From an uncultured Bacillota bacterium (GTDB lineage Bacteria; Bacillota; Clostridia; Lachnospirales; Lachnospiraceae), in the NCBI GenBank assembly GCA_949291945.1, contig CASEXH010000020.1:1-64000 (forward strand): a stretch of DNA of 64,000 nt. The letters run 5' to 3'. Below, in pieces: positions 27,057 through 35,658 of this stretch (positions within the stretch are counted from its first letter, which is position 1; each line of letters opens with the position of its first letter). The notes beneath the pieces are model-generated. The model did no database searches. It had not been told where the DNA came from and saw only the letters and a list, made by a program, of their open reading frames with translations. The position numbers and the translations under genes were made by a program.

Positions 27057-27928
27057 CTGCAGCCACCTCCGTATATCGCCTTTTCCATTTCCAGTACCTG
27101 GACAGCCCGTTTTACGATAGGCGCATCGATCATCTTACCCCGAAGGGAAATAACGCCTTTACCCTGACGTTTGCCCTCTTCAATGGCGTCCATCACATCA
27201 TGGGCATATTCAATCTCCGCCTCTGTGGGAGAAAATACTTCATTGACAATGTCCACATGCCGGGGAGAGATCACTGCTTTCCCTGCAAACCCCAGACTCT
27301 TGGCAAATTCTGTATCCTTTCTCAGGCCTTCCATATCCTCTACATCAGTAAAAGGCGTGTCGTAAGCCTCTATCCCGCAGGCTCTGGCCGCACACACAAG
27401 ACGGGTCCTGGCATAAAATATTTCCTGTCCCTCTTTGGTTCTCTTACAATGGAGATCCGCCGTAAGATCCTCGCCTCCCAGAAACAATCCCGCCACCCGG
27501 GGATCTGCGGAAGCAATCTCAAAGGCTTTCTCCACTCCAAGGGCAGTCTCGATCAGAGGAAGTATTTTCACACTGCCCTGGCTAAGGCCCTTTTGCTCCT
27601 CCACCTGGCCCATATAAGCGGAAACCTCACGGATCATATCGCCGCCGCTTACTTTCGTAGGCATGATCATGTCCGGTTTCAGGGGGATTATAGCTTCCAG
27701 ATCTTCTTTCCAAAATTCTGTATCCGTAGGATTGATCCGGACCACCACTTCGCACTGAGAGTAAGACTGATATTTCAGGGCATTGCGCACCAGGATCCTG
27801 GCAGCGTCTTTCTCATCCGGAGACACAGCGTCTTCCAGGTCAAAAATGATAGTATCTGCCCCCAGGGTATCTCCGTTTATCAGCATATTCGGGGTATTCC
27901 CCGGCAAAAACAACATAGTTCTTCTCAT
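27053..27928 (-). CDS. citE: citrate/citramalate lyase beta subunit
   Basis: A 291-residue CitE-type lyase of the HpcH/HpaI superfamily, which cleaves (citramalyl)-carrier to acetyl-carrier and the oxo acid (pyruvate if citramalate). Conserved parts are RRTMLFLPGNTPNML at the start, IFDLEDAVSPDEKDAAR with the metal aspartate/glutamate, the LPLIETALGVEKA glutamate and LFLGGEDLTADL. Translationally coupled on both sides by ATGA overlaps with citD and citF. Confidence 0.94.
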   Translation of the reverse strand: MRRTMLFLPGNTPNMLINGDTLGADTIIFDLEDAVSPDEKDAARILVRNALKYQSYSQCEVVVRINPTDTEFWKEDLEAIIPLKPDMIMPTKVSGGDMIREVSAYMGQVEEQKGLSQGSVKILPLIETALGVEKAFEIASADPRVAGLFLGGEDLTADLHCKRTKEGQEIFYARTRLVCAARACGIEAYDTPFTDVEDMEGLRKDTEFAKSLGFAGKAVISPRHVDIVNEVFSPTEAEIEYAHDVMDAIEEGKRQGKGVISLRGKMIDAPIVKRAVQVLEMEKAIYGGGCR

Positions 27929-28197
27929 TCTTTAACAACGCCCCCTCTTTTCAGCGCAGTCTCCATGCGAGCCCGTATCACACAGTCCAGAGCGCCTTTG
28001 TCCTGAATAAATATTTTTCCTGTAGAAACCTGAAATTCTTTCAGGGTATCCAGGACAGTCCCCCGTATGGCGTCCATATATTGATTTGCCACAACAGAAT
28101 CGATCTCCAGTACCAGCTCCGTATCGTCTGGTTCAACCTGAATGAACAGGTCGCTGGACTCCAGAGTCCCTGCTACTGCATTCTTCAAAATCTTCAC
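27925..28197 (-). CDS. citD: citrate/citramalate lyase gamma subunit (acyl carrier protein)
   Basis: A 90-residue acyl carrier subunit. With GTG 28197 as start (AAAGGAGG six bases upstream), the serine in GTLESSD falls at position 14, the known attachment site of the phosphoribosyl-dephospho-CoA group in citrate lyase. A TTG at 28221 would add eight residues and lacks an SD. The prosthetic group would be made and attached by the CitXG fusion and acetylated by CitC, both encoded at 39-42 kb. Confidence 0.92.
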   Translation of the reverse strand: MKILKNAVAGTLESSDLFIQVEPDDTELVLEIDSVVANQYMDAIRGTVLDTLKEFQVSTGKIFIQDKGALDCVIRARMETALKRGGVVKE

Positions 28198-28224
28198 AGG
28201 CCTCCTCCTTTCCTTCCCCAAAAC

Positions 28225-28857
28225 TTATTCTACTGCGCTTTTAGAAACCTGGGCCTTGGCCAGAATCTTTCTTTCCATCTCCACAGCCCTTTTTTCCAGT
28301 TCAGCTACTTCTTTCCCGATACTGTCTACATACTCCGAATCTTTGATGGATTCCAAATTGATCTTTACATTGAATCCGGCTCCCAGCACAGCTGTCCTGG
28401 CCATCATGGTTGCCACAAGGGCGTCTGTCACCGCTGTTTTATTTCCCTTTGTTACCATGGTCTCTGCATAAGGCAGAATCTGGCAGGCTGCCTTTGCCAC
28501 AGATAAAGGAACTGCTACCGCTGCCTTCAGACCGTTCTGCATAGCCTCTGTCCTGGCTGCTTTTTCTTCTTCTGTCTCTTTCGGAAGGGTCAGGGCCTGC
28601 ATATACTGATCAAAGGATTCACTGTCTCTTTTAATATCATCCAGAAGCTGATCCCGGACCGGTCCCATAGCCTCAATGGCCGCCTTCATCTCCTCTTCTG
28701 CATCTGCGTATTTTTTCTTTCCGATAGTCAAGCCTGCCACCATTTCCGTAAGAGCTGCCGCCAGAGAACCAGCGAGGGCGGAAATACTTCCGCCCCCCGG
28801 TACTGGTTCATTAGAGGCTGTCTGCATGGCAAACTGTTGAATTGTCATATTTTTCAT
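28225..28857 (-). CDS. fchA: formimidoyltetrahydrofolate cyclodeaminase
   Basis: A 210-residue FTCD_C-type protein that converts 5-formimino-THF to 5,10-methenyl-THF and ammonia. Typical is PVPGGGSISALAGSLAAALTEMVAGL-type sequence near the N-terminus (PGGGSISALAGSLAAAL, residues about 20-36). It directly follows ftcD and handles the formimino group released from histidine, feeding one-carbon metabolism. Confidence 0.94.
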   Translation of the reverse strand: MKNMTIQQFAMQTASNEPVPGGGSISALAGSLAAALTEMVAGLTIGKKKYADAEEEMKAAIEAMGPVRDQLLDDIKRDSESFDQYMQALTLPKETEEEKAARTEAMQNGLKAAVAVPLSVAKAACQILPYAETMVTKGNKTAVTDALVATMMARTAVLGAGFNVKINLESIKDSEYVDSIGKEVAELEKRAVEMERKILAKAQVSKSAVE

Positions 28858-28891
28858 GGCATTTACCTCTTATTTATTTTTTATACATTCA

Positions 28892-29782
28892 TTAAAGCCT
28901 TGTCTCTAATACCTGTTTAGACTCGAAACCTTCCAGTCCTAAATAGTATTCTGCGCAGTCTACCAAGGCCTGAAGTGGGATCAGTCCTACCACTTCGCTT
29001 CCCAGTACGTTGACGCCATAGCGTCTTGCTTCCATACGCACAGTCTCAAATACTGTATATACAGAAGTCTTGGTATAATCTGTCAGGTTCATGGATACCT
29101 GAGCAATGTTCCGGTCCTCCAGCATAACACCCATAGCCTTGCAGTAACGGAAGCCGCCTTTGATATGACGGATCTTGTCTGCAATCTTTTTTGCAATCTC
29201 CAAATTGGAGGTATCCAGGTTGATGTTGTAAGCGATCAGAGGCATTCTGGCGCCAATGGCTGTAACGCCGCCTGTAGGATGGATAGTATCCGGGCCAAAA
29301 TCCGGTTTCCACATAGGATCTTTCATCTTCTCTGCCATACCTTCAAACTGTCCCTGGCGGACTTTTGCCAGATTCTCTCTGTGGGGAGCTGTGGCAGATT
29401 TTTCATAGAGGAAGAATGGCTGTCCGAATTTTTCAGAAGCTTCCTTAGCAACAGCTTTTGCCAGGGCATCTGCCTCTTCTACTGTAGTATTCCGGATAGG
29501 AATGAAAGGAACTACGTCTACACAGCCCATACGCGGATGCTGTCCCTGATGTTTTGTCATATCGATAAGCTCTACTGCCTTTCCGATAGCTGCAACCATT
29601 GCCTGTCCCAAAGGCTCCGGTTCTCCGATTACAGTTACAACACTTCTGTTGTGATCTTCGTCAGAGCTGTAGTCCAGAAGTTTTACCCCTTCTACATTCC
29701 GGAAGCAGTCTACGATCTTCTCGATTTTTTCTTTGTCTCTTCCTTCGCTGAAATTTGGTACACATTCAATAATCTTATCCAT
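28892..29782 (-). CDS. ftcD: glutamate formimidoyltransferase
   Basis: Transfers the formimino group of N-formimino-L-glutamate to tetrahydrofolate, releasing glutamate. 296 residues, the stand-alone N-terminal half of mammalian FTCD. The opening IIECVPNFSEGRD and the HRSVVT-like NRSVVTVIG and HQGQHPRMGCVDVVPF motifs are diagnostic. AAGGAG precedes ATG 29782. Its product glutamate is the substrate of the glutamate mutase encoded downstream in the same cluster. Confidence 0.96.
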   Translation of the reverse strand: MDKIIECVPNFSEGRDKEKIEKIVDCFRNVEGVKLLDYSSDEDHNRSVVTVIGEPEPLGQAMVAAIGKAVELIDMTKHQGQHPRMGCVDVVPFIPIRNTTVEEADALAKAVAKEASEKFGQPFFLYEKSATAPHRENLAKVRQGQFEGMAEKMKDPMWKPDFGPDTIHPTGGVTAIGARMPLIAYNINLDTSNLEIAKKIADKIRHIKGGFRYCKAMGVMLEDRNIAQVSMNLTDYTKTSVYTVFETVRMEARRYGVNVLGSEVVGLIPLQALVDCAEYYLGLEGFESKQVLETRL

Positions 29783-29820
29783 GGTCCTGTTCTCCTTTAT
29801 CTCTTATGCTATTCCATGTT

Positions 29821-31077
29821 TTATACCCATTCTTTGCGGTAAACGGTTTCGCCCTTTTTTATTACGGTTTCCACCAGGTTGATTCCCGTATGGTAAGGCA
29901 GATAATAAATGGAAGGATATTTAAGAAATACCATATCCGCCTGTTTTCCCGGTTCAATGCTGCCGATCCTGTCTGCCCGATCCACAGCCGCCGCTCCATT
30001 AATGGTCAGAGCTGTGATCACTTCTTCCACAGACATATTCATGTAAATACAGCCCAGAGCGATCAGCAGAGGGATAGAATTGGTAAAGCAGCTTCCCGGG
30101 TTCAGATCAGAGGCAATAGCCACTGCACAGCCTTCATCAATCATTTTTCTTCCTGGAGCATACTCCTCTTTCAGGCAGAAAGCCGTAGCAGGAAGGAGGG
30201 TGCTGATCACGCCGGCTTCTCTCATCTGCCGGATTCCCTCATCAGAAGCCTTCAGAAGATGATCCGCAGATACAGCTCCTACTCTTGCGGCTAACTGAGC
30301 ACCTCCCAGAGGATACATCTCATCTGCATGGATCTTAAGCTTGAATCCCATCTCTTTCGCCTTTGTCAGATAGTATTCAGAGTCTTCAACGTTGAAAACA
30401 TTCTGCTCTGTAAAAATATCTGCAAATTCCGCCAGACCTTCTTCCCGGACTTCCGGCATAACATTGTGGATCATCTCATCCAGGAACTCCCTCTCTTTTC
30501 CTTTCCACTGGGGAAGGACACTGTGAGGTCCCAGGAAGGTCCTTACAATATCTACCGGATGTTCTTCATCCAGTTCTTTCATGACACGGAGCTGCTTCAG
30601 CTCCGTATCACAGTCCATACCGTAGCCGCTTTTGCCTTCTACAGTAGTTACTCCGAACTCCAGCATACGATTAAGACGGTCATATCCGGCTTCTTTCAGC
30701 TCCTCTTCTGAAGCATTCCGGGTGGGCGTCACTGTAGCGTTAATGCCGCCGCCTCTTTCCATAATGGACATGTAGCTGTCCCCTTTTAATCTCCAGGAAA
30801 ACTCATCTGCCCGATATCCGCCGAAGATAAAGTGGGTATGAGAATCTACAAATCCCGGAAGGACAGTTTTCCCAGAAGCATCCAGAACTTCATATTCTTC
30901 TATGTTGATCTTCTGATCCAGTTCTTCTGTAGTCCCTACTTCTATGATCTTATCGTCATGGATCAGCACTCCCCCGTCCCGGATCAGGCCGATATCTGCC
31001 ATTTCCTTCCCGAATTTCGGTGCATTTCCCCGGCAGGTAACCAGTTCAGAGGCATGACGTATATATCTTTTTTTCAT
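29821..31077 (-). CDS. hutI: imidazolonepropionase
   Basis: A metal-dependent amidohydrolase that opens 4-imidazolone-5-propionate to N-formimino-glutamate. 418 residues. The HxH motif is in GFVDSHTHFIFGG (about residue 76), with further metal ligands in LKIHADEM and SADHLLKASDEG, and the terminal aspartate in IASDLNPGS. ATG 31077 with AGGAGG upstream is used; the longer frame starting at 31143 runs through the intergenic space and into hutU. Confidence 0.96.
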   Translation of the reverse strand: MKKRYIRHASELVTCRGNAPKFGKEMADIGLIRDGGVLIHDDKIIEVGTTEELDQKINIEEYEVLDASGKTVLPGFVDSHTHFIFGGYRADEFSWRLKGDSYMSIMERGGGINATVTPTRNASEEELKEAGYDRLNRMLEFGVTTVEGKSGYGMDCDTELKQLRVMKELDEEHPVDIVRTFLGPHSVLPQWKGKEREFLDEMIHNVMPEVREEGLAEFADIFTEQNVFNVEDSEYYLTKAKEMGFKLKIHADEMYPLGGAQLAARVGAVSADHLLKASDEGIRQMREAGVISTLLPATAFCLKEEYAPGRKMIDEGCAVAIASDLNPGSCFTNSIPLLIALGCIYMNMSVEEVITALTINGAAAVDRADRIGSIEPGKQADMVFLKYPSIYYLPYHTGINLVETVIKKGETVYRKEWV

Positions 31078-31105
31078 TTTCCGCCTCCTGTTATGCAGCA
31101 ACAAC

Positions 31106-33151
31106 TTAGTGATGTTTGTGGTGGTGAACTTCCGGAACCACATCCTTGCATACTCTTTCGATCAGTTCTTCACTGGCCAGATAAGGCATGGTGATGTAAT
31201 CCTGTCCGTTTCTCTTCTGGTTGTACTCTGCTACAGTCTCGATGGAGTGTTCACATCTGCCCCAGCTTCTTCTGGAAACGCCGATCATGGTATCCCACGG
31301 AATGGCCGCATTGATGATCTCATCTACTCTCTCGCTACCGTCCAGCACCAGACCAAATCCGCCGTTGATGGATTTGCTGATACCTACGCCGCCGCCGTTA
31401 TGAAGAGCTACCAGGCTCATTCCTCTTGCAGCATTTCCTGCATAGCAGTGTACTGCCATATCTGCAGTGATATTAGATCCATCATAAATATTAGAAGTCT
31501 CTCTGTAAGGAGAATCGGTTCCACCGGTATCGTGATGGTCACGTCCCAGCATAACCGGTCCTATCTCTCCGTTTCTGACCATTTCATTAAATTTTAGAGC
31601 GATATCTCTTCTTCCCAGGGCGTCCTGATATAAGATACGGCACTGGGTTCCAACCACCAGTTTATTTTTCTCTGCGTCACGGATCCAGATATAGTTATCT
31701 CTGTCCTGACTTCTCCTGTTAGGATCGATCACTTCCATAGCCGCATGGTCGGTCTTTCTCAGGTCTTCCGGCTTGCCGCTTAAGCAGCACCAACGGAAAG
31801 GTCCGTATCCGTAATCGAAAAGCTCTGGTCCAAGGATATCCTCTACATAAGACGGGAAGATAAATCCTTCACTGGTATCCTCGCCGTTCTTGGCAATATC
31901 TTTTGCTCCTGCATCAAATACAGCCTTCATAAAACTGTTGCCGTAATCAAAGAAGTAAGCGCCTCTCTCTACCAGAGTCTTGATCAGATGATAATGTTTG
32001 ATCAGCGTCTGATCTACCAGCTCGCAGAAACGATCTTTATCATTTGCCAGCATTTCTGTTCTCTCTTCAAAAGTGAGACCCTGTGGGCAGTAACCGCCGT
32101 CATAAGGCACATGGCAGGAAGTCTGGTCAGACAGAAGTTCGATCTTGATATTGTTGTCCACTGCATACTGAAGCAGGTCCACAATGTTTCCGTGGTAAGC
32201 GATAGAAATGGTTTCTTTCTTATCCATGTATTCCTGCGCAACTCTGAAGGCTTCTGCGGCATCTTCAATTACCAGGCTTACCCATCCCTGGTCATGGCGG
32301 GTCTTGATTCTGGAAGCATCTACCTCTGCAACGATACCAACACCTCTTGCAATTTCAATGGCTTTTGGCTGAGCGCCGCTCATGCCGCCAAGACCGCTGG
32401 TAACGAACAGATGTCCTGCCAGGTCTCCGTCCTGAGGTACGCCCAGGAATTTTCGTCCTGCGTTCAGAATTGTATTAAATGTACCATGAACGATTCCCTG
32501 TGGTCCGATGTACATCCAGCCGCCGGCTGTCATCTGTCCATAGGAAGAGCAGCCCATTGCTGTAGCTTTTGCCCAGTCTTCCGGATTATCAAACATACCG
32601 ACCATAAGACCATTTGTAACAATAACTCTTGGGCTGGATTCATGAGATTTGAACAATCCCATAGGATGTCCGCTCATCATGACCAGTGTATGATGATGAG
32701 TCAGTTTTTCCAGATATTTTTTAATCAGCTGATACTGCATCCAGTTCTGGCATACCTGTCCGGTCTCTCCATAAGTTACCAGTTCATATGGGTACAGAGC
32801 TACTTCATGATCCAGGTTATTGTCGATCATTACCTGGAAGGCTTTTCCTTCAATGCACTCGCCTTTGTACTCATCAATAGGTTTTCCGTAAATTCTCTCC
32901 TTCGGCATAAAACGGTATCCGTAGATACGTCCTCTTGTCAAAAGCTCATCTAAAAATTCGGGAGCCAACTGTTCGTGAAGTTCTTCCGGCACATATCTCA
33001 AAGCATTTGCTACTGCAAGTTTAATCTCTCTTTTATTCAGTGTCAGTTCTCTTTTCGGTGCTCTTCTTACGCCCTCTTTGAAGGTAGGGTACTCCGGAAG
33101 CACCGGATCCAGCTTAATTACCATTGCTTTTCCGATTTCCGCATTGTTCAT
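31106..33151 (-). CDS. hutU: urocanate hydratase
   Basis: NAD-dependent urocanase: urocanate to 4-imidazolone-5-propionate. 681 residues, over 100 longer than the proteobacterial HutU, which I take as the long Firmicutes form. Diagnostic parts are SSYGQMTAGGWMYIGPQGIV, the NAD-binding SGLGGMSGAQPKA (about residue 253) and GPFRWCCLSG with the conserved cysteine near 448. It ends in a histidine-rich tail (EVHHHKHH). First gene of the cluster, preceded by AAAGGAG. Histidine ammonia-lyase, which makes urocanate, is not in the window. Confidence 0.96.
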   Translation of the reverse strand: MNNAEIGKAMVIKLDPVLPEYPTFKEGVRRAPKRELTLNKREIKLAVANALRYVPEELHEQLAPEFLDELLTRGRIYGYRFMPKERIYGKPIDEYKGECIEGKAFQVMIDNNLDHEVALYPYELVTYGETGQVCQNWMQYQLIKKYLEKLTHHHTLVMMSGHPMGLFKSHESSPRVIVTNGLMVGMFDNPEDWAKATAMGCSSYGQMTAGGWMYIGPQGIVHGTFNTILNAGRKFLGVPQDGDLAGHLFVTSGLGGMSGAQPKAIEIARGVGIVAEVDASRIKTRHDQGWVSLVIEDAAEAFRVAQEYMDKKETISIAYHGNIVDLLQYAVDNNIKIELLSDQTSCHVPYDGGYCPQGLTFEERTEMLANDKDRFCELVDQTLIKHYHLIKTLVERGAYFFDYGNSFMKAVFDAGAKDIAKNGEDTSEGFIFPSYVEDILGPELFDYGYGPFRWCCLSGKPEDLRKTDHAAMEVIDPNRRSQDRDNYIWIRDAEKNKLVVGTQCRILYQDALGRRDIALKFNEMVRNGEIGPVMLGRDHHDTGGTDSPYRETSNIYDGSNITADMAVHCYAGNAARGMSLVALHNGGGVGISKSINGGFGLVLDGSERVDEIINAAIPWDTMIGVSRRSWGRCEHSIETVAEYNQKRNGQDYITMPYLASEELIERVCKDVVPEVHHHKHH

Positions 33152-33199
33152 TTTTCATCGTCTCCTTTACTTTTTTTATAATTGTACCATCGATACAGT

Positions 33200-33223
33200 C
33201 TAAAAAACGTCTATTCTCCGCAC
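33200..33223 (-). CDS. possible 7-codon leader ORF upstream of hutU
   Basis: GTG at 33223 follows AGGAGG at five-base spacing and reads V-R-R-I-D-V-F-stop. It has an SD as good as the real genes, but no histidine codon and no clear attenuator after it, so a leader-peptide role is only a possibility. Confidence 0.25.
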   Translation of the reverse strand: MRRIDVF

Positions 33224-33287
33224 TAATTCCTCCTGTTTTTATATTTTTTTGGTAATTTTTACTTATCTTCCTTCTTTGTTCTACCAT

Positions 33288-33316
33288 AATAAAGTGATTT
33301 TACACAAAATTTTCAA
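33288..33316 (-). promoter_or_regulatory. candidate hut operon promoter with operator-like dyad
   Basis: On the minus strand, TTGAAA (33316-33311), 17-bp spacer, TTTATT (33293-33288). The spacer contains the palindrome ATTTT-GTGT-AAAAT (33297-33310), placed where a repressor would block RNA polymerase. The -10 box is weak. Confidence 0.45.
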
Positions 33317-33326
33317 ATTCACAATA

Positions 33327-33371
33327 AAAAAACTCTATGCAAATGTCTATTCTATTCACATAGAGTTTTTC
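33327..33371. terminator. bidirectional terminator between GH3 gene and hut promoter
   Basis: AAAAA-CTCTATG (to 33339) pairs with CATAGAG-TTTTT (33359-33370), with long A and T runs on both sides. It ends the GH3 transcript on the minus strand and shields the hut promoter. Confidence 0.8.
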
Positions 33372-33400
33372 AATCCGCAAAACCGGACACTAATATTTAT

Positions 33401-35593
33401 TTAAGAAAGTTTTCCTCCCAGGAAATCCAGGCCAAATCCATAGTCGTAGCAGTTTCCTTCTTCATCTGTATAAGCTTCCAGATCAAAGGCTACATCTTCC
33501 TGATGTTTTTCCACTGTTTCCATGTCCTTTGGAAGCTGAACCGGCAGTCTCCCCTTAGGCGCAGAGACGCCTGCCGCCATATCCAGTACGGCCCTGGTAC
33601 TAACACCGAATTCCGCCAGAACAGCGTCTGCATAAGGTTCAAATTCACTGCACACCGTTGGATTATGTATAGTCAGGCAGACGATCACAGGCTTCTCTCC
33701 CATGGCCTTCTTGGTGTTGATCACCAGATCCATGTCTTCCTCATTGGCTGTATGTCCGGTTTTTCCCTGATAGGAACGGTTCCGATCATTTTCCCACCAG
33801 GTGCTTCCGGCAATGCTGATCTCTCTGGCCTGCTCCGCCGTATAGGGACGGTACTGAAGACTTATGGGCACATAATTCCCATTCTCAAATCCTCCGTCTG
33901 TGAGTGGACTTTCGATAAACACCAGGGCAACGTCAGCCTCCCGAGGGCTGTCCGCCCAGATAAAGTACTTTTCCAGAAGTTCCTTGGAAACCGGCCGGAT
34001 CTCCTGGTCCGGCAGCATGTCTCTGAAGAATCCCTTTCTCTTGCGGATATGCCGCTTGGGTACATAGACTCTGGTCTTTTCTTTCAGCGGCAGGACCCTG
34101 CCTTTATTCTTCAGAAGGACAATAGAATCCAGCTGTGCCTGGTATCCGGCTTTTACATATTCATCTGCTCCCACGGTCTTTTTGCTCTCTTCCTCCTCCA
34201 GATAAGGATTTTCAAAAAGTCCTGTACGGAAAATATTCATCAGGATCCGCACTGCCGATTCTTCCATCCGCCTGCGCATAGTTTCTTCGCCGTATCGTTC
34301 ACAGCCGATCCGATAGGCATCCATCACCGGCTCTTTATCCTGATTGCCGCCGAACTGGTCTACGCCGTTCATCAGGATCCGCAGATGTCTCTGGGCCACG
34401 GTAATATCTTCTGCTCCGTAGCAGCGACTTCCGAAAGCATCCAGGTCCGGCTCTGGATCTCCGGTAATATCCCAGTCCGTGCAGACTACTCCATCATAAC
34501 CATATTGTTCCCTGAGAAGGTCTTTGATCATATATTCGCTGTAGGAATTTCCCACATTCTCATGATTTTTCTTGTCCTGATCCCAGGAAACGGTGTAGTA
34601 AGGCATGACTGATGCCGCCTTCTTTGTGGGGCCCTCCAGGTGAAAAGCGCCTTCTGTAAAAGGCCTCAGATGTTCCTCAAATTTTCCTCCGGGGTAAACA
34701 GCAAACTGTCCAAAGGCATAGTGGGCGTCTCTGCCTCCTTCTCCTGTGCCGCCTCCCGGCCAGTGCTTAACCATAGCATTGACACTATGCTCTCCCCAGC
34801 CATCTTCTGTACCTTCCGTTGTCTGCAGACCATCACAGTAAGCTCGTGTCATTTCCACCGTCTTTTCCCAGTCCAGACCCATAGTATCCTGGAACCGCAT
34901 CCACCTGGGATCCGTAGCCAGATCGATCTGAGGGCCAAGTGCAGTAGTTATCCCCAGGGCCCGGTATTCTTTAGAAGCAATTTGGGCAAATTCTTTTACT
35001 CGCTCCTGGTTAAAAAGGGCGGCCATTCCAATCCCCTCCGGCCATTTAGAAACCTCTCCTGCACCGCTTTTATATTCCGCCTCGCTGTCAGCCGCTCCGT
35101 GGCGGGGATCTGAAGAAAAATTCACCGGGATTCCGAAAGGCAGGGCTTCTGTATAAGCCTGAACGGAATTCTGCCAGCGCACCGCCGTCTCCGTATTCTG
35201 ATAGGTGCTTACCAGAACATGGCGGATATGATCCTCTTTCAAAAATTTCTTCTGTTCATCGCTCATCTCCCAGGGATTACAGCCGCTCCCTGGAAAGTCT
35301 GTTCCTTTATATGTTCCCGGGAAAGGACTTCCCGGCAGTCCCGGCACCATCTGATGAGGAGAATAAAGCATCAGGCCAGCGATCATCTCCACCGGAAGCC
35401 TTGCCGCCAGATCCCTGGCCCGCTCTTCATAAGGCAGTCTCCAGTCTTCATAGGGAAGAAGCTCTCCGGTTCCCGCCAGGTCCTTAAAGACGCAGCCTTC
35501 CACTACAAGGACTTTATCCCCTGCAGTACCGATCCTGGGGCCCTTTTCATTTTCATATAATACATATCCTTTTTTTACTTTCTTGCTGTACAT
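33401..35593 (-). CDS. glycoside hydrolase family 3 protein (beta-glucosidase-like)
   Basis: A 730-residue GH3 enzyme without signal peptide, so probably cytoplasmic. The N-terminal barrel contains NFSSDPRHG and the region VVCTDWDIT, whose aspartate is the usual nucleophile; a C-terminal GH3 sandwich and a fibronectin-like tail would follow. Odd point: ATG 35593 is preceded only by AAGTAGG, which lies in the 3' arm of a strong hairpin (35599-35648). Substrate unknown; the GH42 gene upstream suggests plant- or host-glycan oligosaccharides. Confidence 0.88.
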   Translation of the reverse strand: MYSKKVKKGYVLYENEKGPRIGTAGDKVLVVEGCVFKDLAGTGELLPYEDWRLPYEERARDLAARLPVEMIAGLMLYSPHQMVPGLPGSPFPGTYKGTDFPGSGCNPWEMSDEQKKFLKEDHIRHVLVSTYQNTETAVRWQNSVQAYTEALPFGIPVNFSSDPRHGAADSEAEYKSGAGEVSKWPEGIGMAALFNQERVKEFAQIASKEYRALGITTALGPQIDLATDPRWMRFQDTMGLDWEKTVEMTRAYCDGLQTTEGTEDGWGEHSVNAMVKHWPGGGTGEGGRDAHYAFGQFAVYPGGKFEEHLRPFTEGAFHLEGPTKKAASVMPYYTVSWDQDKKNHENVGNSYSEYMIKDLLREQYGYDGVVCTDWDITGDPEPDLDAFGSRCYGAEDITVAQRHLRILMNGVDQFGGNQDKEPVMDAYRIGCERYGEETMRRRMEESAVRILMNIFRTGLFENPYLEEEESKKTVGADEYVKAGYQAQLDSIVLLKNKGRVLPLKEKTRVYVPKRHIRKRKGFFRDMLPDQEIRPVSKELLEKYFIWADSPREADVALVFIESPLTDGGFENGNYVPISLQYRPYTAEQAREISIAGSTWWENDRNRSYQGKTGHTANEEDMDLVINTKKAMGEKPVIVCLTIHNPTVCSEFEPYADAVLAEFGVSTRAVLDMAAGVSAPKGRLPVQLPKDMETVEKHQEDVAFDLEAYTDEEGNCYDYGFGLDFLGGKLS

Positions 35594-35598
35594 AAAAA

Positions 35599-35648
35599 CC
35601 TACTTGGCACCATGATAAAACCTTCTGTCTATCATGTTACCAAGTAGG
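35599..35648 (-). terminator. hairpin between GH42 and GH3, covering the GH3 ribosome site
   Basis: CCTACTTGG (35599-35607) pairs with CCAAGTAGG (35640-35648), and inside it ATGATA (35612-35617) with TATCAT (35630-35635). On the minus strand five T follow, then directly the GH3 ATG. It has the form of an intrinsic terminator and also buries the only SD-like sequence of the GH3 gene. Confidence 0.7.
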
Positions 35649-35658
35649 AAACGATCCG

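Noticed and set aside
25647..28197. Citrate fermentation operon
   Set aside because: No citrate carrier, oxaloacetate decarboxylase or citrate regulator. The neighbours make citramalate, so citramalate lyase is preferred.
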